A stretch of 64,000 nucleotides of DNA from Streptomyces davaonensis JCM 4913 (GTDB taxonomy: Bacteria; Actinomycetota; Actinomycetes; Streptomycetales; Streptomycetaceae): contig NC_020504.1 of NCBI RefSeq assembly GCF_000349325.1, forward strand, positions 5,614,053-5,678,052. Direction: 5' to 3'. The notes under the pieces were generated by a model that had not been told where the DNA came from, did not search any database, and worked only from the letters and a program-made list of their open reading frames with translations. The position numbers and the translations under genes were made by a program. Shown piece after piece: positions 41,275 to 50,296 of the stretch. How positions within the stretch are numbered: position 1 is the stretch's first letter; each line of letters opens with the position of its first letter.

Positions 41275-41895
41275 TCAGGTCGTGTGGAAGCGGCGCACGG
41301 CAGATGGCGTCACCACCGCGTGCACCGGCCGGTCGTGCTCCTCCGCCGGGACGCGCTCGACGACCTCCGTGTCGTACAGCAGCACCACCAGCGCGGGGTG
41401 GGCATCCGCGCGCTCCAGGCGCGCGAGCACGCGGTCGTACGAGCCCCCGCCGCGCCCCAGGCGCATGCCGCGCGCGTCGACCGCGAGCCCGGGCAGGAGC
41501 ACCACGTCCGCGGCGGTCACGCCGTCTGGTCCGAGGCGTTCGCCGGCCGGCTCGAAGAGGGCCATCTTTCCGCCGTGTCGGACCCGTGCGAGGGAGTCCT
41601 CGCCGGTGTAGGCGCCCCAATCAAGGTCGTTGTCGGGCAGGAGCGCGGGGAGCAGGACGTGCACGCCCCGCGCGCGCAGCGTGTCCAGCAGAGCGAGCGT
41701 GCCCGGTTCGCTCCCCACCGAGACGTACGCCGCCACTGTGCGCGCTCGCGCCAGCTCGGGCAGGTCGAGCGCGCGCCCCGCCAACGCGAGCGCCGTTTCC
41801 CGTACGTCATCGGCCGTCAACCTGCTTCTCACCGCGAGGAACTCTCGCCGCAACGTTCGCTTGTCAGGCTCGGCCGGACGTCCGATGTGACTCAT
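41275..41895 (-). CDS. 5-formyltetrahydrofolate cyclo-ligase
   Basis: A 206-residue ATP-dependent enzyme that turns 5-formyl-THF into 5,10-methenyl-THF in folate metabolism. The N-terminus has DKRTLRREFLAVRSRL and the nucleotide loop near the C-terminus is GLAVDARGMRLGRGGGSYDR, typical of the family. The start ATG 41895 has a weak ribosome site. It is divergent from galU with 93 bases between. The association cyclo-ligase/galU/moeA/rimJ is conserved in actinobacteria, including Corynebacterium, where the neighbours include division proteins Glp and GlpR. Confidence 0.93.
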   Translation of the reverse strand: MSHIGRPAEPDKRTLRREFLAVRSRLTADDVRETALALAGRALDLPELARARTVAAYVSVGSEPGTLALLDTLRARGVHVLLPALLPDNDLDWGAYTGEDSLARVRHGGKMALFEPAGERLGPDGVTAADVVLLPGLAVDARGMRLGRGGGSYDRVLARLERADAHPALVVLLYDTEVVERVPAEEHDRPVHAVVTPSAVRRFHTT

Positions 41896-41988
41896 TGGTC
41901 GTACCCGTACCCCTTCAATGTGCTCATATGAGAGCCAATTAACCGGAGCCACAGATTCCCTACAAAGGCACCGGATAAGGTTGCGGGC

Positions 41989-42891
41989 ATGACTCAGTCG
42001 CACCCTCGGATCAGCAAGGCTGTCATTCCCGCAGCAGGTCTCGGCACCCGGTTCCTGCCGGCCACCAAGGCCACTCCCAAGGAGATGCTGCCGGTCGTCG
42101 ACAAGCCGGCGATCCAGTATGTGGTCGAGGAGGCCGTCTCCGCGGGCCTCGACGATGTCCTCATGATCACGGGCCGCAACAAGCGCCCCCTCGAGGACCA
42201 CTTCGACCGCAACTACGAACTGGAGTCCGCCCTTCAGAAGAAGGGCGACGCCAGCCGGCTCGCCAAGGTGCAGGAGTCCAGCGACCTCGCGACCATGCAC
42301 TACGTCCGCCAGGGCGACCCCAAGGGGCTCGGCCACGCGGTGCTGTGCGCGGCCCCGCACGTCGGCCACGAGCCCTTCGCCGTCCTCCTCGGTGACGACC
42401 TCATCGACCCGCGCGACCCGCTGCTCAAGCGCATGGTCGAGGTCCAGGAGCAGCGCGGCGGCAGCGTTATCGCGCTCATGGAGGTCGCGCCCGAGCAGAT
42501 CCACCTCTACGGCTGCGCCGCGGTCGAGACCACCGAGGACGGCGATGTCGTCAAGGTGACGGGCATGGTGGAGAAGCCTGACGCCACGGACGCCCCGTCC
42601 AACTACGCGATCATCGGCCGCTACGTCCTCGACCCGCACATCTTCGACATACTGCGCAAGACCGAGCCCGGCCGCGGTGGCGAGATCCAGCTCACCGACG
42701 CCCTCCAGCAGCTCGCGGCGGACGAGAAGGTCGGCGGCCCGGTGCACGGCGTCGTCTTCAAGGGCCGCCGCTATGACACCGGGGACCGTGGCGACTACCT
42801 GCGTGCCATTGTCAGACTCGCATGCGAACGTGAAGACCTGGGCCCGGACTTCCGGACCTGGCTTCGCAGTTACGTAGCCGAGGAGATGTAG
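41989..42891 (+). CDS. galU: UTP-glucose-1-phosphate uridylyltransferase
   Basis: A 300-residue nucleotidyltransferase making UDP-glucose for wall, glycan and trehalose synthesis. The N-terminal nucleotide loop is AVIPAAGLGTRFLPATKATP, with EMLPVVDKPAIQYVVEEAV, GLGHAVLCAAPHV and the C-terminal end GDYLRAIVRLACER. ATG 41989 has TAAGGT 7 bases upstream and no Shine-Dalgarno, so it is probably leaderless. The moeA gene starts 5 bases after its stop, making galU the first gene of a five- or six-gene operon. Confidence 0.95.
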   Translation: MTQSHPRISKAVIPAAGLGTRFLPATKATPKEMLPVVDKPAIQYVVEEAVSAGLDDVLMITGRNKRPLEDHFDRNYELESALQKKGDASRLAKVQESSDLATMHYVRQGDPKGLGHAVLCAAPHVGHEPFAVLLGDDLIDPRDPLLKRMVEVQEQRGGSVIALMEVAPEQIHLYGCAAVETTEDGDVVKVTGMVEKPDATDAPSNYAIIGRYVLDPHIFDILRKTEPGRGGEIQLTDALQQLAADEKVGGPVHGVVFKGRRYDTGDRGDYLRAIVRLACEREDLGPDFRTWLRSYVAEEM

Positions 42892-42896
42892 CCACT

Positions 42897-44219
42897 TTGA
42901 GCAGCGCCGCGCCCCGCACCACCGACCAGGACCACCTCTGGTCGGTGGACGAACACCTGGAGGACATCCTCGCGACCGTCCGTCCCCTCGAACCCATCGA
43001 GCTGCAACTGCTCGACGCCCAGGGCTGCGTCCTGGTCGACGACGTCACGGTGCCGGTCTCCTTGCCGCCGTTCGACAACAGCTCCATGGACGGGTACGCG
43101 GTACGGGTCGCCGATGTCGCGGGCGCGAGCGAGGAGTTCCCGGCGGTCCTGGAGGTCGTCGGGGACGTCGCGGCGGGTCAGGCGGAGCTGGTCCAGGTGG
43201 GTCCCGGCCAGGCCGCGCGCATCATGACCGGCGCGCCGCTGCCGCCGGGCGCGGAGACGGTCGTCCCCGTCGAGTGGACCGACGGCGGCCTCGGCGAGGG
43301 CCCGGTGGCCGGGATGCGCGCCCGCAGCCTTGCCCCCGAGGGCGCCACCGGGCATGTGCACGTGTACCGGCCCGCCGAGGCCCGCGCGCACGTGCGCGCG
43401 AAGGGCAGCGACGTGAAGGCCGGTGACCGCGCACTGGAGGCCGGTACCGTCCTCGGCCCGCCGCAGATCGCCCTGCTCGCCGCGATCGGCCGCGGCACGG
43501 TACGCGTACGCCCGCGCCCGCGCGTGGTCGTGATGTCCACCGGCAGCGAACTCGTCCAGCCCGACGAGGAGTTGCGCAGCGGCCAGATCTACGACTCCAA
43601 CAGCTTCGCCCTCACCGCGGCCGCCCGGGACGCCGGTGCCATCGCCTACCGCGTGGGCGCCGTCGCCGACGACGCCGAGATCCTGCGCTCCACCATCGAG
43701 GACCAGCTGGTGCGCGCCGACCTCATGGTCACCACCGGCGGCGTCAGCGTCGGGGCGTACGACGTCGTCAAGGAAGCACTGGAGTCCGTCGGCGACGAGG
43801 ACGAGGCCGGCAGCGGCATCGAGTTCCGCAAGCTCGCCATGCAGCCGGGCAAGCCCCAGGGCTTCGGCTCCATCGGCCCCGACCACACCCCGCTGCTGGC
43901 CCTCCCCGGCAACCCGGTGTCGTCGTACGTCTCCTTCGAACTGTTCGTGCGCCCCGCGATCCGCACCCTCATGGGCCTGGAGGACGTCCACCGGCCGCGC
44001 ACGACCGCGACCCTCACGGCGGACAAGGCGCTGACCTCGCCGAAGGGGCGCAGACAGTTCCTGCGCGCGACGTACGCCGAAGGCGCCGTGAGCCCCGTCG
44101 GCGGGGCCGGATCGCACCTGGTCGCAGCCCTCGCGCACGCCGACGCGCTGATCGTCGTCCCCGAGGACGCCGAGTCCGTCGAGCCCGGCGCCGAGGTCGA
44201 GGTCGTGCTGCTCGGCTGA
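42897..44219 (+). CDS. moeA: MoeA/Glp (molybdopterin molybdotransferase, gephyrin-like)
   Basis: A 440-residue member of the MoeA family. Domain order is: dimerisation domain with PPFDNSSMDGYAVR, DVAAGQ and ARIMTGAPLPPGAETVVPVEW; MPT-binding domain with VVVMSTGSELVQPDEEL, SNSFALTAAARDAG and TTGGVSVGAYD; and a C-terminal beta domain from LALPGNPVSSYVSFE. It would insert molybdate into molybdopterin. In Corynebacterium a MoeA paralogue in the same gene neighbourhood, Glp, binds FtsZ together with membrane receptor GlpR. Because a GlpR/SepX-like gene is at 46180, this copy may serve in division as well. TTG 42897 uses GAGGAG inside galU. Confidence 0.93.
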   Translation: MSSAAPRTTDQDHLWSVDEHLEDILATVRPLEPIELQLLDAQGCVLVDDVTVPVSLPPFDNSSMDGYAVRVADVAGASEEFPAVLEVVGDVAAGQAELVQVGPGQAARIMTGAPLPPGAETVVPVEWTDGGLGEGPVAGMRARSLAPEGATGHVHVYRPAEARAHVRAKGSDVKAGDRALEAGTVLGPPQIALLAAIGRGTVRVRPRPRVVVMSTGSELVQPDEELRSGQIYDSNSFALTAAARDAGAIAYRVGAVADDAEILRSTIEDQLVRADLMVTTGGVSVGAYDVVKEALESVGDEDEAGSGIEFRKLAMQPGKPQGFGSIGPDHTPLLALPGNPVSSYVSFELFVRPAIRTLMGLEDVHRPRTTATLTADKALTSPKGRRQFLRATYAEGAVSPVGGAGSHLVAALAHADALIVVPEDAESVEPGAEVEVVLLG

Positions 44220-44336
44220 GCCCACGCGCGCGTGCCGGTCCTGCTCCGGTGCGCGCGCCGACTTGGCGGTACCGTGTCGCGCACAGCAGGCCCAGCGCCG
44301 CACCGCCGAGGGCCCGGACCGGGAGCGCCACACAGC

Positions 44337-44816
44337 ATGAGTACGCAGGACCGACTGACGCACATCGACGAGGCGGGCGCCGCGCGCATGGTCGACGTAT
44401 CGGAGAAGGACGTGACCGCGCGCACCGCTCGCGCCAGCGGGCGGGTCCTGGTCGCGCCCCGCGTGATCGAGCTGCTGCGCGGTGAGGGCGTCCCCAAGGG
44501 TGACGCGCTGGCCACCGCGCGGATCGCGGGCATCATGGGAGCCAAGCGCACCCCGGACCTGATCCCGCTGTGCCACCCGTTGTCGGTGTCGGGTGTGAAA
44601 CTGGATCTGTCGGTCGCGGACGACGCCGTGGAGATCGTGGCCACCGTGCGGACCACGGACCGCACGGGCGTCGAGATGGAGGCCCTCACCGCGGTCTCCG
44701 TCGCCGCACTCACCGTGATCGACATGGTCAAGGCGGTCGACAAGGGAGCGGTCATCACGGACGTACGCGTGGAGGAGAAGACGGGCGGCAAGTCGGGCGA
44801 CTGGAGCCGGGCATGA
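44337..44816 (+). CDS. moaC: Cyclic pyranopterin monophosphate synthase
   Basis: A 159-residue hexameric enzyme of molybdenum-cofactor synthesis that closes the pyranopterin ring after MoaA. Motifs are [36 protein letters not shown], the active [17 protein letters not shown] and MVKAVDKG with the catalytic Lys-Asp region. ATG 44337 has GGGAG upstream; the frame is also open before it but unconserved. It overlaps mogA by 4 bases. moaA is not in the window. Confidence 0.95.
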   Translation: MSTQDRLTHIDEAGAARMVDVSEKDVTARTARASGRVLVAPRVIELLRGEGVPKGDALATARIAGIMGAKRTPDLIPLCHPLSVSGVKLDLSVADDAVEIVATVRTTDRTGVEMEALTAVSVAALTVIDMVKAVDKGAVITDVRVEEKTGGKSGDWSRA

Positions 44817-45328
44817 CCGTCGGGATCCGCCGCGCCCTGGTCGTCACCGCCTCCAACCGCGCCTCCGCCGGCGTCTACGAGGACAAGGGCGGCCCGCTGA
44901 TCGCCGACGGGCTGAAGGGCTTCGGGTTCGCCGTCGAGGGGCCGCAGGTCGTGCCCGACGGCGACCCCGTGGAGGCTGCATTGAGGGCCGCCGTCGAGGC
45001 CGGGTACGACGTTGTCGTCACCACCGGCGGCACCGGCATCTCGCCCACCGACCGCACGCCCGAGGCGACCCGCGCGGTGATCGACTACGAGGTGCCGGGC
45101 ATCGCGGAGGCCATCCGGGCGTTCGGCCGCGAGAAGGTGCCGACCGCCGTGCTCTCCCGGGGGCTGGCCGGGGTGGCGGGCGGCACGTTGATCGTCAACC
45201 TGCCGGGCTCCACCGGCGGGGTGAAGGACGGGCTCGCCGTCCTGGAGCCCCTGCTGGTGCACGCCGTGGACCAGATCCGTGGCGGCGATCATCCGAGACC
45301 CGGCACAGGCAGTGGGGGTGCGAGCTGA
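44813..45328 (+). CDS. mogA: Molybdopterin adenylyltransferase
   Basis: A 171-residue MogA/MoaB-family protein that adenylates molybdopterin, preparing it for MoeA. Landmarks are [39 protein letters not shown] and [19 protein letters not shown]. The ATG overlaps the moaC stop (ATGA). The C-terminus ends in GGGAS. The following acetyltransferase may start inside or just after the stop, so the operon continues. Confidence 0.94.
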   Translation: MTVGIRRALVVTASNRASAGVYEDKGGPLIADGLKGFGFAVEGPQVVPDGDPVEAALRAAVEAGYDVVVTTGGTGISPTDRTPEATRAVIDYEVPGIAEAIRAFGREKVPTAVLSRGLAGVAGGTLIVNLPGSTGGVKDGLAVLEPLLVHAVDQIRGGDHPRPGTGSGGAS

Positions 45329-45348
45329 ACAGCCCATCCTGGCCCGTC

Positions 45349-45993
45349 GTGCTGGCGGACGGCGATGTCGTCCTCCGGCCGATAAAGCTGCGCGACCAGC
45401 GGGCCTGGCGCGAGGTCAACCGGCGCAACCGGGACTGGCTGCGCCCCTGGGAGGCGACCATTCCGCCGCCCACGCCGAGCGGGCCGATCGCGCACCGGCC
45501 GACCTATCGCCAGATGGTCCGGCACCTGCGCTCCGAGGCGAACGCGGGCCGCATGCTGCCGTTCGTCATCGAGTACCAGGGGCGGCTGGTCGGGCAGTTG
45601 ACGGTCGCCGGGATCACGTGGGGCTCCATGTGCTCGGGGCATGTCGGCTACTGGGTGGACCAGGCGGTGGCCGGCCGCGGGGTGATGCCGACGGCCGTGG
45701 CGCTCGTCGTGGACCACTGTTTCCGCACCGTCGGACTGCACCGCATCGAGGTCTGCATTCGCCCGGAGAACGGGCCGAGCCGCCGGGTCGTGGAGAAACT
45801 CGGATTCCGCGAGGAGGGGCTGCGACCCCGTTATCTCCACATCGACGGGGCCTGGCGCGACCATCTCGTGTTCGCGCTCACCGCGGAAGAAGCGCCCGAC
45901 GGCTTGCTGAACCGCTGGCGCCGGGCACACTCCCGGGGGAGGTCCTCCGACGGGCCGAGGAACCCGCAGAACACGCCGGGGAATCCCGCATAG
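45349..45993 (+). CDS. rimJ: RimJ-like GNAT N-acetyltransferase
   Basis: A 214-residue protein of the RimJ/RimL group that acetylates protein N-termini, possibly ribosomal S5. Acetyl-CoA motif A is VAGRGVMPTAVALVVDHCF, preceded by GYWVDQ, and the C-terminal parts are GLHRIEVCIRPENGPSRRV and EKLGFREEGLRPRYL. GTG 45349 is annotated, but it lacks a ribosome site. A CTG at 45325, overlapping the mogA stop and preceded by GTGGGGGTG, may be the true start and would add eight residues ([12 protein letters not shown]). The gene order before sepX is conserved in actinobacteria. Confidence 0.9.
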   Translation: MLADGDVVLRPIKLRDQRAWREVNRRNRDWLRPWEATIPPPTPSGPIAHRPTYRQMVRHLRSEANAGRMLPFVIEYQGRLVGQLTVAGITWGSMCSGHVGYWVDQAVAGRGVMPTAVALVVDHCFRTVGLHRIEVCIRPENGPSRRVVEKLGFREEGLRPRYLHIDGAWRDHLVFALTAEEAPDGLLNRWRRAHSRGRSSDGPRNPQNTPGNPA

Positions 45994-46000
45994 CCCGGGG

Positions 46001-46125
46001 TAATTGAATAAATGTTCGAAATTGATCGCCTCGCGACCGACTCGGAGCCCTGAATTCGCCTCATCTGCGGCCAGCTGATCGCATCGGTCACAAAAAAATT
46101 TCGAAATATCAGCCAGATCGTGCGA
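46001..46125. other. AT-rich patch with inverted repeat upstream of the SepX-like gene
   Basis: This stretch is strikingly A/T-rich for Streptomyces (TAATTGAATAAATG, seven As at 46092-46098). TTCGAAATT (46015-46023) and AATTTCGAA (46097-46105) are exact inverse copies 73 bases apart. It could bind a nucleoid protein such as Lsr2, or hold the promoter region of 46180. Confidence 0.55.
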
Positions 46126-46179
46126 CACACCGGCTCAATTGGCAGATGGCCTCACGCAAACCCCTCTACCGTGTGAGGC

Positions 46180-47442
46180 GTGAGCAGCAGTGGCCTCATC
46201 TACGCAGTCATTGTCGGGGCCTGGGCCGCCTACTTGGTGCCGATGTGGCTCCGTAGGCAGGACGAGCTGAACGAGGCCCGTCCGACGGAACGCTTCAGCA
46301 CAGCCATCCGGTTGCTGTCCGGACGGGCGGGGATGGAGCGCCGGTACGCCAAGGACCTGCGCGCGCGCTCCGCCGACGAGGGGGAGCCCAGCGCCGACGA
46401 CCCGGACGGCGTCACCGCATCGGTGGACGTCCGGGCCTTCGCCGTGTCTCCGACGCGCCCGCAGACGGTGTCGGCGCGCGCGGAGGAGCCGGAGCGGCAG
46501 GAGCGGTCCGAACCGGCGCGCGCACGCGCGGCCGCCCCGGCGCCCGAACCCGGACCCGCACCGGCGCGGAAGTCGCGGAAGCCACAGAAAGCACAGAAGG
46601 CGCAGGCGGCGCAGAAGCCGGTCCCGGCCGCGCGGCGTACGCCCCCCTCGCCTGCCGAGGAGGCGGCCGCGGCGCGCGCCCGGCGCACAAAGGTGCTCGC
46701 GCGCCGTCGGCGCACAACCGTGATGCTCTTCCTCGCCTTCACAATGGGCGCGATCGTCGCCGCCGTCGGAGGGCTCGCGTTCCTGTGGGCACCCGGCGTG
46801 CCTGCCGTACTGCTCAGCGCGTACATCGCCTACCTGCGCTCCCAGGAGCGCCGCCGCTTCGCGTATCAGATGGACCGTCGGCGCGCCGAGGTCGCCGCGC
46901 AACAGCTCAAGGAGCGTGCGCGCCAGCCGCGCCGGCGTGTCTCCGCCGACGCCCGCGCGGACGCAGAGGAGCCTGACGAAGGCCCTGGACCACAGAGCGA
47001 CCCGGGCCTTTCGACGCTGGCCGCGGACCGGCGGGCGCTCGTCGAGCAGACCGATCACGCGGAGTGGGTCGATCAGCAGCGTGAGCGCCAGCGGCGGCCG
47101 GGGCAGGGTGAGAGCTGGGATCCCGTGCCGGTGCCGTTGCCGACGTACGTGACCGCGCCCGTCGCGCCGCGCGCCACGGCGGACGTGGACCTGGGGGCGC
47201 CCGACGCGTGGAGTTCGGCGCGGTCCAGCGCGGTCGCGCCGGAGCAGGAGGCGGCGGAGGCCCGCGCGGCCGGAGCCGAACAGGCGGAGACGCAGGCGGC
47301 TGACGGTGAGGAGAAGGCGGACGGCGGCGGGCGCAGTGACGCCCGCCGGGCCGCCTCCGCCCGGCGGGCGCGTGAACGGGGGCGTACGCCGTTGTTCGAC
47401 CAGTACGAGGACGGCGGGCGGCCGCGGGCGGCCAACGAGTAG
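46180..47442 (+). CDS. sepX: SepX/GlpR-like membrane protein (cell division)
   Basis: A 420-residue membrane protein. One helix at residues 4-22 (GLIYAVIVGAWAAYLVPMW) is followed by LRRQDELNEARPTERFSTA, a long Pro/Ala/Lys disordered linker and a hydrophobic hairpin near 180-220 (TVMLFLAFTMGAIVAAVGGL then PGVPAVLLSAYIAYL). The disordered charged tail ends RTPLFDQYEDGGRPRAANE. This plan and the position after galU-moeA-rimJ match SepX of Streptomyces venezuelae and GlpR, the membrane receptor of gephyrin-like Glp in Corynebacterium, both needed for proper septation. GTG 46180 has TACCGT 7 bases upstream (leaderless). The assignment is by architecture and context. Confidence 0.8.
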   Translation: MSSSGLIYAVIVGAWAAYLVPMWLRRQDELNEARPTERFSTAIRLLSGRAGMERRYAKDLRARSADEGEPSADDPDGVTASVDVRAFAVSPTRPQTVSARAEEPERQERSEPARARAAAPAPEPGPAPARKSRKPQKAQKAQAAQKPVPAARRTPPSPAEEAAAARARRTKVLARRRRTTVMLFLAFTMGAIVAAVGGLAFLWAPGVPAVLLSAYIAYLRSQERRRFAYQMDRRRAEVAAQQLKERARQPRRRVSADARADAEEPDEGPGPQSDPGLSTLAADRRALVEQTDHAEWVDQQRERQRRPGQGESWDPVPVPLPTYVTAPVAPRATADVDLGAPDAWSSARSSAVAPEQEAAEARAAGAEQAETQAADGEEKADGGGRSDARRAASARRARERGRTPLFDQYEDGGRPRAANE

Positions 47443-47579
47443 GGGGCGCCCGCGCCGTCCGTCGGCGCCGGACGCCCGCCGAACCCGTCCGCACGCCCCA
47501 CCTGCACCGGGCCAGTGGCCCGCCGGGGAACGGATTTCCAAGCGGGCGGATCGGGATGCTAGAGTTTCACTCGTTGCAA

Positions 47580-47653
47580 GGGCCTGTGGCGCAGTCCGGT
47601 AGCGCACCTCGTTCGCATCGAGGGGGCCAGGGGTTCAAATCCCCTCAGGTCCA
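47580..47653 (+). tRNA. tRNA-Ala (anticodon CGC)
   Basis: The acceptor stem GGGCCTG/CAGGTCC includes the G3-U70 wobble pair that marks alanine tRNAs. The anticodon stem is CCTCG/CGAGG with loop TTCGCAT (anticodon CGC). The T arm is AGGGG-TTCAAAT-CCCCT. CCA is not encoded. Confidence 0.95.
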
Positions 47654-47692
47654 CCGCAACAACTGCACTTGAGAAATCAGGTCAGTTGATGA

Positions 47693-47730
47693 GATCCCGC
47701 CCGATCAGTTGATCGGGCGGGATCTTTTTT
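47693..47730 (+). terminator. Intrinsic terminator after tRNA-Ala
   Basis: A 14-base perfect stem (GATCCCGCCCGATC) with a 4-base loop is followed by six Ts. It is the most classical rho-independent terminator in the window. Confidence 0.95.
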
Positions 47731-47808
47731 GTTCGAACACCGGGAGTGGCGGGGGCGGATGGCCCGGTGCGGATCGAAGTGGCCCGCGCGTATGTCGCGG
47801 TCACCCTC

Positions 47809-50253
47809 TTAAGCCGTCCGAATTCCCGCCCTGCCCCGCAGCGCCGATGCCGCCGGTATCACCGCCGCGACGACCGCCAGAGCCGCGCACGCGGCCGTCG
47901 CCGAGCCCAGGGCCTTCCACGGAAGCACGATCGGGGCGTGCACGGACAGCAGCGACAGAGCGCCCCACATGCCGAGCAGGTTGAGGGCGGCGACCAGCAG
48001 GCCCAGGAGCGCGCCGACGGCGACCACCGTGAGTGCCTCCGCGGCGATCAGGCGCAGGACCTGGGCGGTGGTGGCTCCGGCCAGGCGCAGTGCCCTCAGG
48101 TCGCGGACCCGGTCGGGTGTGGCCATGACCAGGGTGTTGGCGAGGGAGATGCCGGTGTAGAGCAGGGCTATGCCCAGGACTAGGAGGAAGCCGAGTCGGG
48201 TGGTGCCGTCGGCCGGGGGCTGGGTGGCTCGCAGCCATGCGGTGCGGGTGTGGAGCAGGCCGCCGTGCGGCTCGATCGCCGCGCGCAGGGCCCTTGCCGC
48301 GGCCGCCGTGTCGGTGCCTGGTGTGACCTTGACGTCGATGCGGTCCACGCGTGCGTGGGGAGCGTTCGCGGGAGTGACGTAGACGCCGTTGTCGCCCGTG
48401 CCCACCGGCATCACCGCGGCGATCCGCAGCGACTTGCGCGTGCCGTCGGCCAGCCAGACCGTCACCCGTTGGCCCACGGTGTGCCGCTCCCACTCCTCGT
48501 TGACGATGATCGAGTCGTCGTCGAGGTCCAGGACTCGGCCCGCGGTGAGGGGCAGGCGGGTGGTGGCGGTCAGCGCCTTCGGGTCGGCGACGCGGGCAGG
48601 GGAACGGATCAGGGCTACGCCCTCTTCGAGGACGTGTACCTCGCTCGGGGAGGTCGAGGAGACCTTTGCATTCGGGATCTTCTGGAGGCGTTCGAGCGTT
48701 GGTCTGTCGTAGCCGCCGGGTGGGGGCGTCACGACGAAGTCCGCGATGGTGCGGTGGCGGGTCTCCGTCGTTCGCGCTTCGTTCAAGGTTGCCGTGGCGC
48801 CGGGCAGGGAGCCGGTCAGGGCGACCGTGACCAGGACCGGGGCGGCTGTGGCCGCGGTGCGGCGGACGGCGGTGCTGGTGTTCTCGCGGATCAGCAGCCC
48901 GCACGCGCCGGGAAGGCGGGAGGGGAGCCACGTGAGCAGGCGGGTCAGGGGGCGTACGAGGAGCGGGGCGAGCAGGGCGAAGGCGGTGATCAGCAGCATG
49001 GGGCGGCTGACGTACGTCTTGCGGTGCAGCAGGTCGGACGGGTCGGTCGCCAGGGCCAGGAGCAGCATGACGGCGGCCGTGGCGAGGAGGGCCGTACCGA
49101 GTAGGCGACGGGTCCAGGGCATCGTGCCCTGGTCCACGGATGCCTCGCGCAGCGCCTGCGCGGGACCGGTCCGACCCGCTCGCCACGCGGCGGCCGCCGC
49201 TCCCGTCAGCGCGACGAACAGGCCCGTCCAGAAGGCCAGAAGGTACGGCCAGACGTGGTCGCCAATGGTGAACCAGGCCGGTGCGAGTCCGCCGTCCACG
49301 ACCCATGCGGCGAGGTACGGCGCCGTGAACGCGCCCAGGGCGCAGCCGGCGGCCGAGGCGAGGACGCCGATCAGGAGGGCCTCCGCCAGCACCGTGCGGC
49401 GGATCTGGCCGGGCGTGGCGCCCGCCGTGCGCAGCAGCCCGAACTCGCGGCGCCGCTGGGCCACCGCGAAGGCGAACGTCGACGCCACCACGAACACCGA
49501 CACGAAGCCGCTGACCCCGCCGGCGGTGCCGAACATCGCGTTCATGGCGGTCAGGGCCTCGCGGTCGCGGTCCGGATCGGCGTCCGCGAACCGTCGGTCC
49601 GCACCCGTCAGCACCTCGGCGCCGGAATCCGTGCCGACCGCCTCGCGCACGGCCGCCGCGTCCGCCTCCACGACCAGTTGGGTGCTGACCGGCGCCAACT
49701 GCGCGGCCCGCGCGGGGGTGAGGAACACGGCGTTCTCGAAGCCGAGGCCGCGCACCACGCCGACCACCGTCACGGTTCCGGAACCGGTGCGCAGGCGGTC
49801 GCCCTTGACGGCCCAGCCCGACGTGACGACCACCTCGCCATCCGCCCGCGGCTCGCGCCCGTTCACCGGGCCGTACGGCGCGAAGGCCGCCGTGGGCCAA
49901 GGGTGGCCCACCAGATCGGCGGGCCCGTTCTCGGCCCGCACGGCGAAGGAGCGGTCCTCGGTGACGGGGCCGAGGCGCTTCAGGGCGGCGATCGTCCGCG
50001 CGGGCACGGCGTTCGGCTGGGCCAGCGGCTGGGTGCGGTCGCCGTTCGGTGTCGGTACGCGCAGCGTGTCCCGGCCCTGCACGACGACTGGGGCCGCCGC
50101 GAACCGCTCCGGCCGGCGTTCGGGGGCCTGGAGCGACGAGGCCAGGGCCAGCCCCATCACGGCGATCAGCGCGACGCCGAGGGACAGCGCCACGAAGCTG
50201 CCGGTGAAGGTGATCCAGCGGGTGCGCAGGGTGTGCAGGGCTACGGTCAGCAT
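47809..50253 (-). CDS. ABC transporter permease, FtsX/MacB-like, two permease units
   Basis: An 814-residue membrane protein. The first helix (TFTGSFVALSLGVALIAVMG) is followed by an extracytoplasmic MacB-like domain, then an FtsX unit of three helices near 265-400, including AQRRREFGLLRTAGATPGQ. A second soluble domain and another FtsX unit end in TPDRVRDLRALRLAGATTAQ. This duplicated form is typical of actinobacterial exporters. ATG 50253 is used with GAAGG upstream. The ATPase gene lies 43 bases upstream on the same strand, so they form one transporter, probably for lipids, antimicrobial peptides or cell-envelope stress. A divergent two-component system may control it. Confidence 0.92.
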   Translation of the reverse strand: MLTVALHTLRTRWITFTGSFVALSLGVALIAVMGLALASSLQAPERRPERFAAAPVVVQGRDTLRVPTPNGDRTQPLAQPNAVPARTIAALKRLGPVTEDRSFAVRAENGPADLVGHPWPTAAFAPYGPVNGREPRADGEVVVTSGWAVKGDRLRTGSGTVTVVGVVRGLGFENAVFLTPARAAQLAPVSTQLVVEADAAAVREAVGTDSGAEVLTGADRRFADADPDRDREALTAMNAMFGTAGGVSGFVSVFVVASTFAFAVAQRRREFGLLRTAGATPGQIRRTVLAEALLIGVLASAAGCALGAFTAPYLAAWVVDGGLAPAWFTIGDHVWPYLLAFWTGLFVALTGAAAAAWRAGRTGPAQALREASVDQGTMPWTRRLLGTALLATAAVMLLLALATDPSDLLHRKTYVSRPMLLITAFALLAPLLVRPLTRLLTWLPSRLPGACGLLIRENTSTAVRRTAATAAPVLVTVALTGSLPGATATLNEARTTETRHRTIADFVVTPPPGGYDRPTLERLQKIPNAKVSSTSPSEVHVLEEGVALIRSPARVADPKALTATTRLPLTAGRVLDLDDDSIIVNEEWERHTVGQRVTVWLADGTRKSLRIAAVMPVGTGDNGVYVTPANAPHARVDRIDVKVTPGTDTAAAARALRAAIEPHGGLLHTRTAWLRATQPPADGTTRLGFLLVLGIALLYTGISLANTLVMATPDRVRDLRALRLAGATTAQVLRLIAAEALTVVAVGALLGLLVAALNLLGMWGALSLLSVHAPIVLPWKALGSATAACAALAVVAAVIPAASALRGRAGIRTA

Positions 50254-50296
50254 GGGATGGCCTTCGCGTGAGGGGCGGGCAGGAAGCGGGCGGTGA

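Noticed and set aside
47580..47730. tRNA-Ala as an integration site of a mobile element
   Set aside because: No integrase gene lies nearby, and I saw no second copy of the tRNA 3' end in the window.
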